A stretch of 64,000 nucleotides of DNA, taken from assembly GCF_008831285.2 (NCBI RefSeq), contig NC_045139.1:12374704-12438703 (forward strand). The letters run 5' to 3'. The position numbers were made by a program, and so were the translations under genes. This DNA comes from Nymphaea colorata. Lineage: Eukaryota; Streptophyta; Magnoliopsida; Nymphaeales; Nymphaeaceae. The first letter of the stretch is position 1; every line of letters begins with the position of its first letter. Of the stretch, positions 36,074 to 47,989 are shown piece by piece. The notes below the pieces were generated by a model. The model saw only the letters and a program-made list of their open reading frames with translations, did not search any database and was not told the origin of the DNA.

Positions 36074-36826
36074 ATGTCTAGGCGCTATGACAGTCGAACG
36101 ACCATCTTTTCTCCTGAAGGCCGGCTTTACCAAGTTGAGTATGCAATGGAGGCTATAGGAAATGCTGGAACCGCTATTGGGGTCCTGGCCAAGGATGGAG
36201 TTGTGCTGGTTGGGGAGAAAAAGGTTACATCAAAGCTGCTGCAGGCATCAAAGTCCACAGAGAAAATGTATAAGATTGATGACCATTTGGCATGTGCTGT
36301 GGCAGGGATCATGTCTGATGCTAACATCCTAATTAACACTGCTCGAATTCAAGCTCAACGTTACGCTTATGCTTACCAGGAACCCATGCCTGTTGAACAA
36401 CTGGTGCAATCTTTGTGCGATACGAAGCAGGGATACACACAATTTGGTGGGCTTCGTCCATTTGGTGTGTCATTCTTGTTTGCTGGTTGGGACAAAAATT
36501 TTGGGTTTCAATTGTACATGAGCGACCCAAGTGGAAACTATGGAGGATGGAAGGCTGCTGCAATAGGAGCAAATAATCCAGCTGCACAGTCCATGCTTAA
36601 GCAAGAATACAAGGATGATATCACAAGAGAAGAGGCAGTACAGTTGGTATTGAAAGTGCTGAGCAAGACTATGGACAGCACAAGCTTAACCTCTGACAAG
36701 CTTGAACTGGCTGAGATCCTTTTAGCCCCTACAGGTGAAGTCAAATACCAAGTGTGTTCACCAGACTCAGTCAACAAGTTATTGGTAAAATTTGGAGTCA
36801 CCCAGCAAACTCCTGAGACCTCTTGA
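36074..36826 (+). CDS. PAC1: 20S proteasome subunit alpha type-4 (alpha-3/PAC)
   Basis: Uninterrupted 250-residue ORF, the normal full length for plant PAC subunits. Residues 5-24 ([20 protein letters not shown]) are the proteasome alpha-subunit signature that forms the N-terminal H0 helix gating the 20S pore. The rest shows the Ntn-hydrolase fold landmarks, including [14 protein letters not shown] and [39 protein letters not shown] and [20 protein letters not shown] are also present. Alpha subunits are not proteolytic; this one sits in the outer ring of the 20S core and acts in ubiquitin-dependent protein turnover in cytosol and nucleus. The start follows a leader intron acceptor, in context AAGATGT. 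No lesions are seen. Human PSMA4 is the orthologous type. Confidence 0.97.
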   Translation: MSRRYDSRTTIFSPEGRLYQVEYAMEAIGNAGTAIGVLAKDGVVLVGEKKVTSKLLQASKSTEKMYKIDDHLACAVAGIMSDANILINTARIQAQRYAYAYQEPMPVEQLVQSLCDTKQGYTQFGGLRPFGVSFLFAGWDKNFGFQLYMSDPSGNYGGWKAAAIGANNPAAQSMLKQEYKDDITREEAVQLVLKVLSKTMDSTSLTSDKLELAEILLAPTGEVKYQVCSPDSVNKLLVKFGVTQQTPETS

Positions 36827-38381
36827 ACCTTAAGTTCCTCTATACTCTGGGGGTCTATTAGACAATGGCCGTTTTATAATGTTGATGTGCATCTTTTTAC
36901 CATTTCGGCTCAAATGCCTATTAAGCACTCTTCCCTGTTTTACTCAATGTTTTGTTGAAGATCATTTGAGCTTAGTAGCTGTAGCTCTCTATTTTGTCTG
37001 TGATTCTCAGTAGTTTTTTATTCATCAATAGTTTATCCTGGACTATTTTTGTTCATGTTTTTAATCTGTAGGTATCTTCTGGCAGGCTTCTACCTGTAAC
37101 AACATTTGATATTTTGTTCTACTTATGAACCCATTAAGAAGGGAGAATGCATTTTTGAAGCTGCAAATTCAGATGCTCCCTATGGAAAATATATGTTTAA
37201 CATGTAAATATATGCGACATATAACCTGTGGGTTTCCGGCAGTCTAGCTAATTTAGGCATATGTGGTAGTGCTGTCTCGGTTCTGCTTGAAAAGTTTCAC
37301 TGCATTTTATTGGTTGCATTTTCAAGTGGCAACTTCAAATGATGTCTGCTTTCTATATCAAAGGCACTAGTTCTGATTTCCCTACTATTTTTACTCCTTG
37401 CTCTGCTAAATTTGTGCATGTTTTGATCTTTCTGTTAGCCTGCAATATATCACTTTGTTTATCATAGTGTTAGTGCTGATTGGTGGCCACTACTACAAAA
37501 ATTTGATGTTGGTACCTTACTATGATGAAGATTTATGGTAATAACGATTTGAATATGAAGTCGATGGGAAGTTGTTGAAGGTGATGAAATATAGAATTTC
37601 ATGACTATGCTGATGAATGTTGTAGTCAGCCTCTCTAGGATAGCCATGCATTATGTTACATGCTGAGGTAAATAGGCTGGTGCACCTTCGTTGGGTGCAG
37701 TGTGCACGCACAGTGCCGTGGCTGCAGCATTTGATGGTTATGATACTTTCTTTAAACTGCATACTGAAACACACATTTGCTACATCCTCGCCCAAGTTTT
37801 CTTGAGAAATAGGTCACCCAGCCTCGAGTAATCTAGAACACGAAGAACTGATGATTAAGCCGATAATAGCCTGTCACTGAATGCATTTCTAAACCCTCTT
37901 GATTAATGTTCAATCTATTGGTTGGTTTATCGTGTTGGTTGATGGCGATTATGGTGGTAGCTAGGCTAGGTGTCTGAGTGCGTTAAACATTGGTACCATA
38001 TCATCAGTGATGCTGATAAAGTGTTATGTAAGTGCATAATCTTTTGGTTAAGGGGATGACTAGTTATAATGAGAAGGCAATCTCGTGATTATGTTCGTCA
38101 TATCTTATAGGCGTTAACTTTTTCATCCCGGCCATCACAACGCGTGGGAGAGCACATCAGAGCGCATGTACACAAATCTGTTCCTGTCTCGTTTGTCTCT
38201 CTGGGAGACGTTTGACTATTGGAACACGTGTTCTGCCGACACAAACTTGGGATGCGCACTCACATTTATTCGGCGTTTCGGGGTAGACACAGAGGAACGG
38301 CCTCCCCAGGTTGTGTGGAGTGTCTGTTCCGTGCCGAATCAAATTCGCCTCTACCGTGGACGTTTGTCTTTCTTGTTGTTG

Positions 38382-38422
38382 GGATGCCAGGAACTGGATG
38401 TTCTGTTCTGTTCCTGGCATCC
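38382..38422. repeat. Perfect 13-bp hairpin
   Basis: GGATGCCAGGAAC (38382-38394) and its exact reverse complement GTTCCTGGCATCC (38410-38422) are separated by 15 bp. It lies in a locally GC-rich 330-bp segment (38150-38480) unlike its surroundings. Nothing suggests a terminator or a known RNA. Confidence 0.85.
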
Positions 38423-38814
38423 TGCAGAACACGAATCAGGTACCTGTCAAAGGGGCTCACCAACTAGGGCACAAGGTAGCGATTAGTTGAACCCATTTAT
38501 GTATCATCATAATTACTTAAGAAATAGGAGAGAATATTCTCAAGTCATTCAAACGCATCTCCTATTGATGAGTATCCACAAAGTGGGGTGTCTCATGAGC
38601 ACAAAAAAGAAAGAGTCAGGGTGTACTCAATGGGTGAAAGTTTTCATTTACTTGTGCACCGTGAAAACAATGAGGCTAAAACGGTTGGCCTTGGAAAGGG
38701 CCTCAGTGTTTTGACTGAACCTTTTTTTTTTAATGCCTCAACATGTTTCATGACATCAAACACCTCCCAAGGAACATGTATAATCATGTGTTGGATTTGA
38801 AGGCGGCTAGGAAT

Positions 38815-38827
38815 GGCTCTGATACCA
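38815..38827 (-). other. Orphan retrotransposon primer-binding-site motif
   Basis: On the minus strand TGGTATCAGAGCC exactly matches the plant initiator-Met tRNA PBS, continuing CATTCCTAGCC. This suggests that 38.5-38.9 kb is the leader of a decayed LTR retrotransposon in minus orientation. No gag or pol could be read below it. Confidence 0.5.
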
Positions 38828-40559
38828 TTTGCAGTGACGTATCTCAAGAATTGCTCGAGCATTCAGTCTAATTTATTCCAGCCAACCTCGTACTATTTTT
38901 CTGTTTGGTGCTTGAAATGTTTATGAACCAATGAACCATAATTCAAGGTGATAGTTAAACGCCTCATAATCCCGTGGATGCATCAGCTTTAGAAACTCTT
39001 CGGTTTATCCTATCTTATTGAGAAACACATTGTTAACATTATTAGGGTTATACTGTTCAGATCTTTTGTCGTGTAAATGTGAATATCCCTGTTCTATTGT
39101 GCTTGTCTTTTATGGATACGGAATAACTCGAAATGAGTATTTTTAGTTTCAATAAGGGATCAATGGACAGACACTGGCCTAATTTACTCTCAGTTCTAGC
39201 TGTGTATGTTGATGAATGATCATCTGCCAAGTGTGGTAAGAGTTGTCCTGGCCTTTCAGGTTTGCTCAAGACACTCGGTTTATAACAATGTTATCACAAT
39301 TGGTTTTTGAATCGAATTGGACAGCCAAAAGGTGTGGATTGGCAAATGGAATTGGAATGGGAATGGTTTGTGAATCAGGTTGATTAAACAATGTGTTTTA
39401 AATTTAAAAATCAAATAACAATTAAAAAATTAGAAAATCAGAAGAAGAAGAATAAGTTTTTTAAATAACATCAAAGAATAAACAACTTTAAGGAAGAAAG
39501 ATAAAATATTAAAAACATAAATAACCCAATAACACTGCAGAATTTGGAGAGAAATTAGAAGAAGAAAGGGAGCTTCTGTCTCATGGCAATTCTGCACCAT
39601 TTGGATGGACAACATTCTCTTTAACTTTCACATTTACAACCAGTTAAGGTCTAACAAATGAATTCAGGGCAGAGAAAGCTTATTGTAATAACCATTTCCT
39701 GAAACGAGAAAATGTGATTTGTCCTTTTGGTAAGTAGTGAAGCTCTTGTCATGGAGATTGAGTTGTGTGCACAAGGGTGTGCACACATAAATATACACCA
39801 GAGGTACAATTTAGACTTTTAACCTTTTCATAACCCCTTGTCTTTCTAATTTTTTTCTTTTAAAACTTACACAAGGACATTTTGGTCATTATATATCCTA
39901 TGTGCATAATTTTTCATGCACGGGGAAGTGCACATAACTGGTTTTGCTTGCCATGCATTTCTTAAAACACATTAAAGAAAAAAAAATGGTTATACTTATC
40001 TGCATCTATTTTGGTGGTAGAAGCTGGAAGAATATGCTAGAATGGTGGGCCTCTACGAAATTACCCTAAATGGACGATTCAAGTTAAAATGCCAGAATTT
40101 TACCTATTTGAGTGATTAAGCCGAAAATTACCGATTTTCTATGAACATTGAATCAGATCTTAAAATGAACCGATTTAGGAAGGATTCAATTTGAATAGGA
40201 TGAATTAGGCCTATTCACACTAGCATTTGAGCCAGGAATTTTTTGGCTGAAGGGCACACGAGTTACCAGCCTAGATCTGATATGGGCACCCTATGTAATT
40301 TTTAAGTCACCGTAAAATAATTTTGAGTTCTTCTAATGGAACTTTTCATGGGCTTGTCCATGTATCTCGGTCACTGACGCACACGAATTTTAATAACACT
40401 AGTTCTTAGTCTTGGCCTGAAGGCCTCTTTATTGTTCAAATTTAGCCTTAGATAATCAGTAGCCTTTCTCTCTTCTCTCTCTAATAGTCTGAGGCAACAA
40501 ACATCTTAGCTTTAAAATGTTGTTAATTCAATCATTCTTTTTAGGCTTAAATTCTTCCC

Positions 40560-41303
40560 AAGTGCTTCTTATTGCAACCATGGCCAACAGTCAAGATAAT
40601 GAATGGTTATTGGATACAAGACCTTTAGTTCCATAGTTGTTGATTCAGGCAAATTAAGAGCCATTTGCAGGCCTTATTGAGCTTAGGATGTTCTTTTAGT
40701 TGGAACTGGAAAAAAATTGTAGAGTTCGCACAATGGGGATGCTAAAACAGAAATCTCATTAGACATTGTTTTACAAAATGTCTTATGCACACCAACTACT
40801 AGAAAGTTAAATTTAATTTTAGTTAGTGATCAATTAATACTTATATTTTGCAGGAGCAGATGCGTGGGGCTTATACCCCATGGAGCACACTCTAAAACCT
40901 TACTTTACCGGTTGGACCTGGGTCTAGTTATATGGAGTAGCCCCACTTGATCCAGTTCACTGCTCCATGAGATACCATTTAACTATATATCTAGTGCTCA
41001 ATGGAGAAGAATTTCTAGCTCCACCCTTGATATTATGGAATTCTCATCTTAAGGACAAGAATATGAGTGGAACAAGAACTAGACACAAAGATATATACTA
41101 CCTTGGGAATTCCCTAACTCATGTTTCTTATTTTTCAAATAGGCTTACAAATGTCGGTCTAGAATTTTGGCATCAGAGACTCAGACATCCCCATGACATT
41201 GTTAAGTTAATGAATAAGAATATATTTTATATACATTTTGTTTATTCCAGTTTTTAGTATGGAACACCATTAGGTTGTTGTTTGCTGTTGAAGCAAATGC
41301 ATG
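40560..41303 (+). pseudogene. Old Ty1/copia fragment (protease to GAG-pre-integrase)
   Basis: Plus-strand remnants include a protease-region DAKTEISLDIVLQNVLCTPT-like stretch (40740-40790) and the GAG-pre-integrase motif LEFWHQRLRHPHDIVKL (41158-41208). It is cut at 41308 by the complete gypsy element. Its integrase continues at 46795-46942 and resumes after the copia insertion at 52437. Many stops make it the oldest layer of the nested stack. Confidence 0.75.
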
Positions 41304-41308
41304 TTTTG

Positions 41309-41710
41309 TGTCATGGGGCTCACTTTCTTTGGCCCGTGCGGCCCGACAGTCGCTTGTCTGTGGTAAGCCTAAAGGAGCAAAAGGGAGTGTGGATAACTTG
41401 AAAATAACGAGTGCACATGAAAATAAAAAATTGCAAGGAAATGGAGGGGTACTCTTGAAATGGGCATAAATCGCATTCATCACAAGAGCAATGTAAGCAA
41501 AGAGGTCTGGGAAGAAATCTCAAATTTACTCACATAAGATGGCCGAGGCCTCTTACAAAGATTCAAACGTTGACCACCCCAAACACAGAATCCCTAACAT
41601 GCACTGGTACCGGTGAGAGGGTGCTTTGTTACAAGTAAACAAAAGCATAAATCAAAGACATGATAAGCGAAAAGGAAAGTAAGCAATATAGATTCAGACA
41701 CAGGGGAACA
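41309..41710 (-). repeat. 3' LTR of the gypsy element
   Basis: 402 bp from TGTCATGGGG to GGGGAACA on the plus strand. It aligns along its full length with 46398-46789, with substitutions and small indels. Confidence 0.95.
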
Positions 41711-41719
41711 AGTTCTCCC

Positions 41720-44700
41720 CTTCAAATCATGCGCTGTCCTCGATGCTAACTGTTGTATGGTAAGCCAAGACTTCCTCTAGGTGTCATTGATTTATCCGAA
41801 AGGAATACTCCCACGTCGGCTGCTCATCGCCCGCCCACTTCACCAACTACTTCTTCGGCTCTTTAAGATAGTTGATTTTGTGCCGAAGAATCTGCTTCAT
41901 CTGTCGGTCTACCGCCTCCTTATTTGATGAAGGTGCTATCTGTAGGATCAGCTCCTGCTGCAGCGTGTTCCTTCTTGGGTCTTCACCATCAACATGAAAA
42001 GGATTTAGGTTACAGATATGAAACACTGGATGTACTTTGAAATCTGGTGGTAGATGGTACGCCAACTTCCGATCTTCTTGACTATTGTGAAGGGTCTTTC
42101 ATACTTTCGTATCAGGGCACAATGTGTCCCATAAAAGCTTTTTGTATGGTCTGCATACAAATTCACAAGGACCTGGTCTCCAATTCTGAACTCTCCAGGT
42201 CGTCGCTTCTTGTCAGCACACTTCTTCATCTTCTTGGCCACTTTGTGCAAGAATACTTTAACTAACACTTTAACTAACTCCGTCTGCTCCTGCTAGTCTT
42301 TGATAAACTGGTAGGCAAAGGTTGGCCTTCCCTTCTCTTGGGCAGCAAGAGTGTGTGGCATTGGCGGCTATTGTCAAGTAGCTATCTCGAACGGACTATG
42401 CCCTAAAGGTTCACACTTCTGTAAGTTGTAGCAGAATTAAGCTACATCTAGCATTTCACCTAATTTTTCTCATTTGCGCTCAAAAAGTACCTTGTATTGC
42501 TCCAATATTGCATTGGTGCACTCAGTCTGGCTGTCTATCTGTAGATGGAAGCTTGTTGAAAACAACAAGTCCGAGCCTAGCAATCAAAACACTTCATGCC
42601 AGTTGCCTGAGAAGTGGGCATCATGATCACTTACAATGTTTTTTGGCACACCCCAATACTTCACTATGTTCTTTACAAATATCTCTGCCATTTTTTCTCG
42701 AGGACACTCCTTTGAAGTTGGGATGAAAGTAGCATACTTGAAAAATCGATCCACAACCACAAAGATAGAACTGAATCCATCTACTTTTAGGAGGCTCACA
42801 ATAAAGTCCATAGACAGGCTTTCCCGTGGATGCTCTGGAGTAAGAAGAGGTTCCAGGAGGCCGACAGTTTTCTACTTCACTCACTTATCTTATTGGCAGA
42901 TGAAACACGTCTTTACATATGTCTTTTCTACATCATCGCACATTTGTGGCCAATAGTAGCAACGTTCAAGGAGGACTAGGGTCTGCTCCTAGCCAGGATG
43001 GCCTGCCCACAAAGTGTCATGGCACTCATTCAATAGCTTCCACCAAAAAATTACCCTATTTCGACACGAATACACGTCCACCTCTGGAGAGAAGAAGTCC
43101 ATCACGAGCCAAAATCTCCTAGCCTTACCTATCTCAGCTAGGGCTATTAGGTGCTTCGCCGTGGAATCCTGCTGCATGCCTTCGTGAACACGTTCAAGGA
43201 GATCACCCTCTAAGTGTGCTTCAGAGGTCCTTACCCATGTCGCCGCAAGCTCTGCTTTGCGACTAAGTGCGTTTTCACGACATTGGTTCTTCTTGCCTTG
43301 TACTCCAACACGAAATCAAACTTGGCTAGGAATTCTTGCCATCGTGTTTTGGGGTCAACTTCTTCCGCGTCTGAAAATAACTTGTAGACATATTGTCAGT
43401 CTTTACAACAAACTAAGCTCCCAGCAAATAATGTCTCCATATGCGAAGGCAGTGCACAATTACAGTCATTTCTCGTTCATGCAAAGTATAGCGCCTTTCT
43501 GTTTTCTTCAACTTTTGGCACTCATAGGCGATCAGATGACCCTCTTGTATCAATGCTCTATCAATAGTAAAGTCAAAAGCATCCATGTGGATCTAAAAAA
43601 GGCTTCAAGTGATCAGACAACTTAAACACAAGCTCTTTCACAAGAGATCTCTTCAATCCTTCAAAATAATCCTTGATGGACTGCATCCAAACTCTGGCTG
43701 TGTGCTTTTTGAGCAAGTCGGTGAGGGGAGCAGCAAACAAAGAATATCCCTCGATAAACCGTCTGTAATATTTAGCCAACCCAAGGAAGGACCACAATTG
43801 AAGCACTGTAATTGATGGCTTCCATTCCTGGATGACTCCCACCTTTTCTAGATCCATTGGTAATTGGCCAAGCCAACAACATGGTCGAGAAAGCTGATCT
43901 CCTGTTGGCCAAAGAGACACTTTTACTTTTCATATAAAGTTCATTTTCCTTCAATACTTGGAACACTATCTATAAATGACTGACATGCTCCTCCATGCTG
44001 CCATTAAAGACCACAAAATCATCAAGATAGACCACCATGAACTTGTCAAGGTATGGGTAGAAGATCTTGTTTATCATTGTTGAGAAGGTCATTGGGGCAT
44101 TGGTCAACCTGAATGGCATAACTAGAATTCATAAGCACCATAGCCAGTGACACAAGTAGTCTTTGGTTCATCTCCTTCTACTATCCTGACTTGCCAGTAA
44201 CCCGATCAAAGGTCCAATTTTGAAAAGATTCATGCACTGTCCAACTGATCAAATAAGTCAACAATGAGCAACAATGAGTATTTGTTCTTAATCGTTACCT
44301 TATTCAATGCATGGTAGTCCATGCATAGACGCTTTGAGCCATCATTTCAATTGGAACAACACAGGTGCTCCAAAAGGAGAGCCTTAGAGGGCCGTATGAT
44401 CCCTCCCGCTAGCATTTCGTCTAGTAGGTTGAATTTCTTTCAGCTCCACAGGACCCATTCGGTAAGGCACCATGGCAAGTGGTTTTGTGTCAGAGACCAA
44501 TTTGATGGCGTGGTCCACTTTACTTCAAGGTGGTAGTCATCTAGGGAGTTCCGCATGCATCATTTTTGTGAATTCTTTCAAGATAAGCGCAAGCACATCT
44601 GGGACCGAACCAGGGGAGTCTTCAAACACTTCCCTGATTGCCACCAAATACGTTTCATCTCCATGCTTCAAGCTCTTCTTAAGTTGATTAGTGGACAACA

Positions 44701-45124
44701 TCACAGATTTTCCCTTATCCTTGTTCGATGCCAGTGCCAGAACCATGCAAGTGGAGCATTGTTAAAAATACCAATGGCTTGTAGATGCAGAATTGGGACC
44801 ATCTTCGCTAAACTGAGGAGCTTCATGCTTACAATCATCATGAAATTATCGATCGGTGCTATTGAGAAATTGGTTTTTCTTGACCAACTCTCAATCTTCA
44901 TTGCCACATGTCAAGCCACTCTGCGAATGGGCTTTCCCTCTAGAGTTTACCACCTTCATCAATAACTCTACCTTTTCAAGGATGAGACCCAATTTCTTTG
45001 CCTCCTCTTTTGAGACGCAGTTGTGGGTTGCATCTGTGTCCACAATTGCCATCAAGAACTTCCCATTTACAAGAATGTCTAGGTGCAGGAGTCCAGTTGT
45101 TATCACCTTTGTTGTTTCTTTCAA
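41720..45124 (-). pseudogene. gypsy pol relic (protease, RT, RNase H, integrase, chromodomain)
   Basis: Read high to low: protease LMAIVDTDATHNCVSKEEAK (about 45060), where the DSGA-type catalytic motif is DTDA. RT follows with the catalytic box MVVYLDDFVVF near 44020, then the RT-RNase H connection. The integrase zinc domain (NECHDTLWAGHPG ... RCYYWPQM ... CFIC) is near 43030-42900. The integrase core is MDFIVSLLKVDGFSS...VVVDRFFKYATFIP...SDHDAHFSG (42811-42584). The C-terminal part is at 42268-42005, and the chromodomain-like QILRHKINYLKEPKK ... LVKWAGDEQPTWE at about 41900-41820. Several stops interrupt it. Confidence 0.88.
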
Positions 45125-45189
45125 AGCACTGAGGAATTGGAGTGCTCCTATATGCAGGCCTTCATACTCCTAACCCTGCACAACATAAG

Positions 45190-46362
45190 CAGATGACTTT
45201 GAAGAGCTGGTCTGGTTGCTCCCAACATTTGGGCATTTTGAGGTAAAATGATTTCCACTACAATGCTAACACTTCAATCTTAGTGGTGGTCGAAAAGGCT
45301 TGTAATTGTTGCCATCTTGTCCACTTCTACCACTGTTCTTTTGGATAGTTGCATTAATTTTTCCTTTTTTGATAGTTTAGTTTTTCGGTTCTTCCCGCCA
45401 CTATTGTGGTTGTTGTTTCCACTCTTTTTGAAGTTGTAGAGCTTATACTCAAACTTTGGCCATCTAGATGTATCAACCAAACTTTCAACAACTGCAAGGG
45501 CAATGCTCAAGTCTTTAGGATTTTGCCGCTGGAGTTCTTGTTCAGCCCACGATTGTAATCCATTCATGAAGTGTAATAGCCGATCCTCATGGGACATTTT
45601 CGATATCTCAAGCATCTTAGTTCTAAATGCTTGTATGTAGTCTTGGATCGAATCGGTCTGCTTGATCTTCATAAGCCACTGTCTTGCGATTACTCTGTTT
45701 CTTTTGGCAGGAAATACTCATGCATTTCGTGCTTGAATTCATCCTAAGTGTCGATAGTCGACTCTTGACATTACTCTACCATCTTCGCCACCATAGCATG
45801 GCGTCATTAGTTAGAAACATTGAGGCGGTCGTGATGTTCATCTCACCATGATAAATATGATTTACCTCGAGGTACTTTTCCAAATGATACAGAAAGTTCT
45901 CAAATTCTTTAGCATTTCTAATACTGTTATACCTCTTCAGTTTAGGGACTCTCATATGAGGCATGACACCTTTGCCTTCACCTTCACCCCTTCTAGCAAG
46001 CGGATTCACTAGGGTCCTGTTTCACATCCTGAAGACTTGCATTTCATCCTCCATAGTACTAAATGGGCCAAATCATCTTCCAACTGAGAGTTCACTTGGT
46101 CCAAATTTTGGTTTGTCCCAATATTATAGTCTTCAAACCTCCGAGAAGCTTCGGTCATTGAATGACTCAAGGAGGCAATGGTCGTCTCGATCGCAACCAG
46201 CCAAGCTTTCATTCCTCCATAGGTCCCACTCGTCACGTGCTTCTTTTGTTGATGAGTCTGCACTACCTCTGCTACAGAATTTGTTTCGTCTGCAAGCATG
46301 CTGCCACAGATAGCAGCCAATCGTTGGATAGCTCGACACTGACTTAGCTTCCCATGCCCCAC
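45190..46362 (-). pseudogene. gypsy gag relic
   Basis: Minus-strand segments 46362-46009 (N-terminal coiled-coil-like), 46009-45776 (VPKLKRYNSIRNAKEFENFL then MLWWRRW, the gag core) and 45672-45280 (IQDYIQAFRTKMLEISKMS, LLHFMNGLQSWAEQEL). They end in a zinc knuckle CSGNHFTSKCP at about 45230 whose first Cys is preceded by a stop. The order and motifs are those of gypsy Retrotrans_gag. It is broken by frameshifts. Confidence 0.88.
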
Positions 46363-46377
46363 TGTGTCAGATGATGA

Positions 46378-46396
46378 ACTTGGGCTCTGATACCAG
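46378..46396 (-). other. Primer-binding site of the gypsy element
   Basis: TGGTATCAGAGCCCAAG on the minus strand, two bases inside the 5' LTR. It is complementary to the 3' end of plant initiator-Met tRNA. Confidence 0.9.
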
Positions 46397-46397
46397 T

Positions 46398-46789
46398 TGT
46401 CATGGGCTCACTTTCTTTGGTCCTTGTGGCCTGACATTCGCTCGTCTACCGTAAGCCTAAAGGGTGTGCGGATAACTTGAAAATAACAAGTGTGTGTGGA
46501 AATCAAATATTGCAAGGAAATGGAGGGATGCTCTTGCAATAGCCATAAATCGCACTCATCACGAGAGAAATGTAAGCAAAGAGGTTTGAAAAGAAATCTC
46601 AATTTTACTCACATAAGATGGCCGATGCCTCTTACAAGGATTCAAATGTCGACCACCCCAAACACACAAACCCCAACATGCATTAAGGCCGGTGGGAGAG
46701 TACTCTATTACAAGTAAACAAAAGCATAAACCAAAGATATCATAACCAAAAGAGGAAGTAAGCAATACAAATTCAAACATAGGGGAACA
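46398..46789 (-). repeat. 5' LTR of the gypsy element
   Basis: 392 bp, plus-strand TGTCATGGGC to GGGGAACA. The 5' copy because the PBS adjoins its 46398 side in minus orientation. Confidence 0.95.
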
Positions 46790-46794
46790 TTTTG

Positions 46795-46942
46795 AACATT
46801 TTTTTAAAGATTCATTCTAATTATGTGGCATCCCCCAAATCAATATTGTGAAAAAAATTTAGATACTATTGTATTTATTAATAGTTTTACCAAATCTACA
46901 TACATTTATCTATCACAAAATAAATATATTCTTTATACATTT
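46795..46942 (+). pseudogene. Middle piece of the old copia integrase
   Basis: The 148 bp trapped between the gypsy and copia elements translates as IHSNYVASPKSIL, KKFRYYCIY and FYQIYIHL. This matches the start of a copia integrase core (xHSDxWGPSP ... GFRYYVxFIDDFTRxTW) after the pre-integrase motif at 41.2 kb. It is disrupted by stops. Confidence 0.65.
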
Positions 46943-47085
46943 TGTTTAAATCAGAAAGTTTATTTTTAAGTATGGTAGTTTTCTGATTATTTAAAAGTTA
47001 GAGTCCACTTTTGTCATTTTACAACTTTATGTGTCTTACTTATGTAACAGCCCCAACCGATCCCTAATCTCTATTTAAGTAGAGA

Positions 47086-47168
<83 letters not shown>

Positions 47169-47188
47169 CCTTCCTCCATCGTGTAACA
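46943..47188 (+). repeat. 5' LTR of the copia element, with (CT)n expansion
   Basis: 246 bp from TGTTTAAATCAG to CGTGTAACA. A pure CT run at 47089-47165 replaces most of the R/U5-proximal sequence present in the 3' LTR. Confidence 0.93.
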
Positions 47189-47202
47189 TGGTATCCGAGC
47201 TC
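47189..47202 (+). other. Primer-binding site of the copia element
   Basis: TGGTATCCGAGCTC directly abuts the 5' LTR and differs from the initiator-Met PBS TGGTATCAGAGC at one base. Confidence 0.85.
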
Positions 47203-47989
47203 CTTCATCCTGGACTTGTCTGATTCCAGTTGCTAGTGGCCTTCCCCTCTCCTGCCCTCCTCTCTTCCTCTTCCTTATCACCTCTATCATTCTGTCCAAA
47301 TCTGCTGTGGGTAGTAGTTTGCCCTAAGGGGCTGTATCGTATGGGAGATCAGGGATCTAATCCCTGCCATGACATTATCAATGGTGATTAGATGCCCAAG
47401 ATTTGGTCTTTGTAAGATCTGAAGATTGTGGGAGATATGAAGACACATTTTCAGAGTTGGGGTGATGGTTGCAGTCAAGGGCAGTCGTTGCAGTCAAAGG
47501 CATACTACTTTTTTTCTGATCTCATGATGGTTGCAGTCAAAGGAAGTCGTTGCAGTCAAAGACAAACTATTTTTTTCTGATTTCGTGGTTCATGGATTAA
47601 TGATTTGACTTCTTTAGAAGTTTATGCTGTGGATACTAGGGTTTGATGTTCTCTACCTTTAGTAATTATTTATGTGGTATAATTATGAAGTTGAAGGCAT
47701 GTTGTTGAAGGTAGTCTGTGCATGTCGATTGTTTTGTAATTGTGTTTGCTAAAATCTGCGTGGAGGAGGTCTATGAACGTTACTGTTTTGTTTGTTGAAG
47801 TCTGCGTGAAGGAAAGCATGATTATTTTCTGTGGATTATTGTTGTGCATGTGATATTGCTGATTCCTACTTTGTTTATCAGCTCCTTTGCATGACAGACT
47901 GATTATAAATAGGACTGTTTTTCTTGTGCCCTAGCTGCTGCACAATATTATCATGGTATTCTTGTTCTTAATTCCTGTTGTGGTTCATT

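Larger units (their letters stand above)
36827..40555. other. Intergenic region after PAC1
   Basis: The 3' UTR of PAC1 lies in the first 200-250 bp. Beyond that are AT-rich sequence, a CACTACTACAAAAA motif at 37489 resembling a CACTA terminus, a hairpin at 38382-38422, and a PBS-like motif at 38815. No gene was recognised. Confidence 0.5.
41309..46789 (-). mobile_element. Complete Ty3/gypsy chromovirus element, inactive
   Basis: A 5481-bp element with LTRs 41309-41710 and 46398-46789 (TG...CA), an exact 5-bp target duplication TTTTG (41304-41308, 46790-46794), an initiator-Met PBS, and a polypurine tract AAGGGGAGAACT next to the left LTR. Minus-strand order is gag, protease, RT, RNase H, integrase, chromodomain, the usual gypsy order. 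The chromodomain remnant and compact size suggest a Reina-like chromovirus (inference). Stops and frameshifts occur throughout, and the LTRs differ at many positions, so insertion is not recent. Confidence 0.95.

Noticed and set aside
36127-36801. Minus-strand ORFs of 70-87 codons under PAC1
   Set aside because: Antisense shadows of the PAC1 reading frame.
37489-37502. CACTA transposon start (CACTACTACAAAAA)
   Set aside because: Matches a CACTA terminus, but no inverse terminus or 3-bp duplication was found, so it is kept only as a motif.
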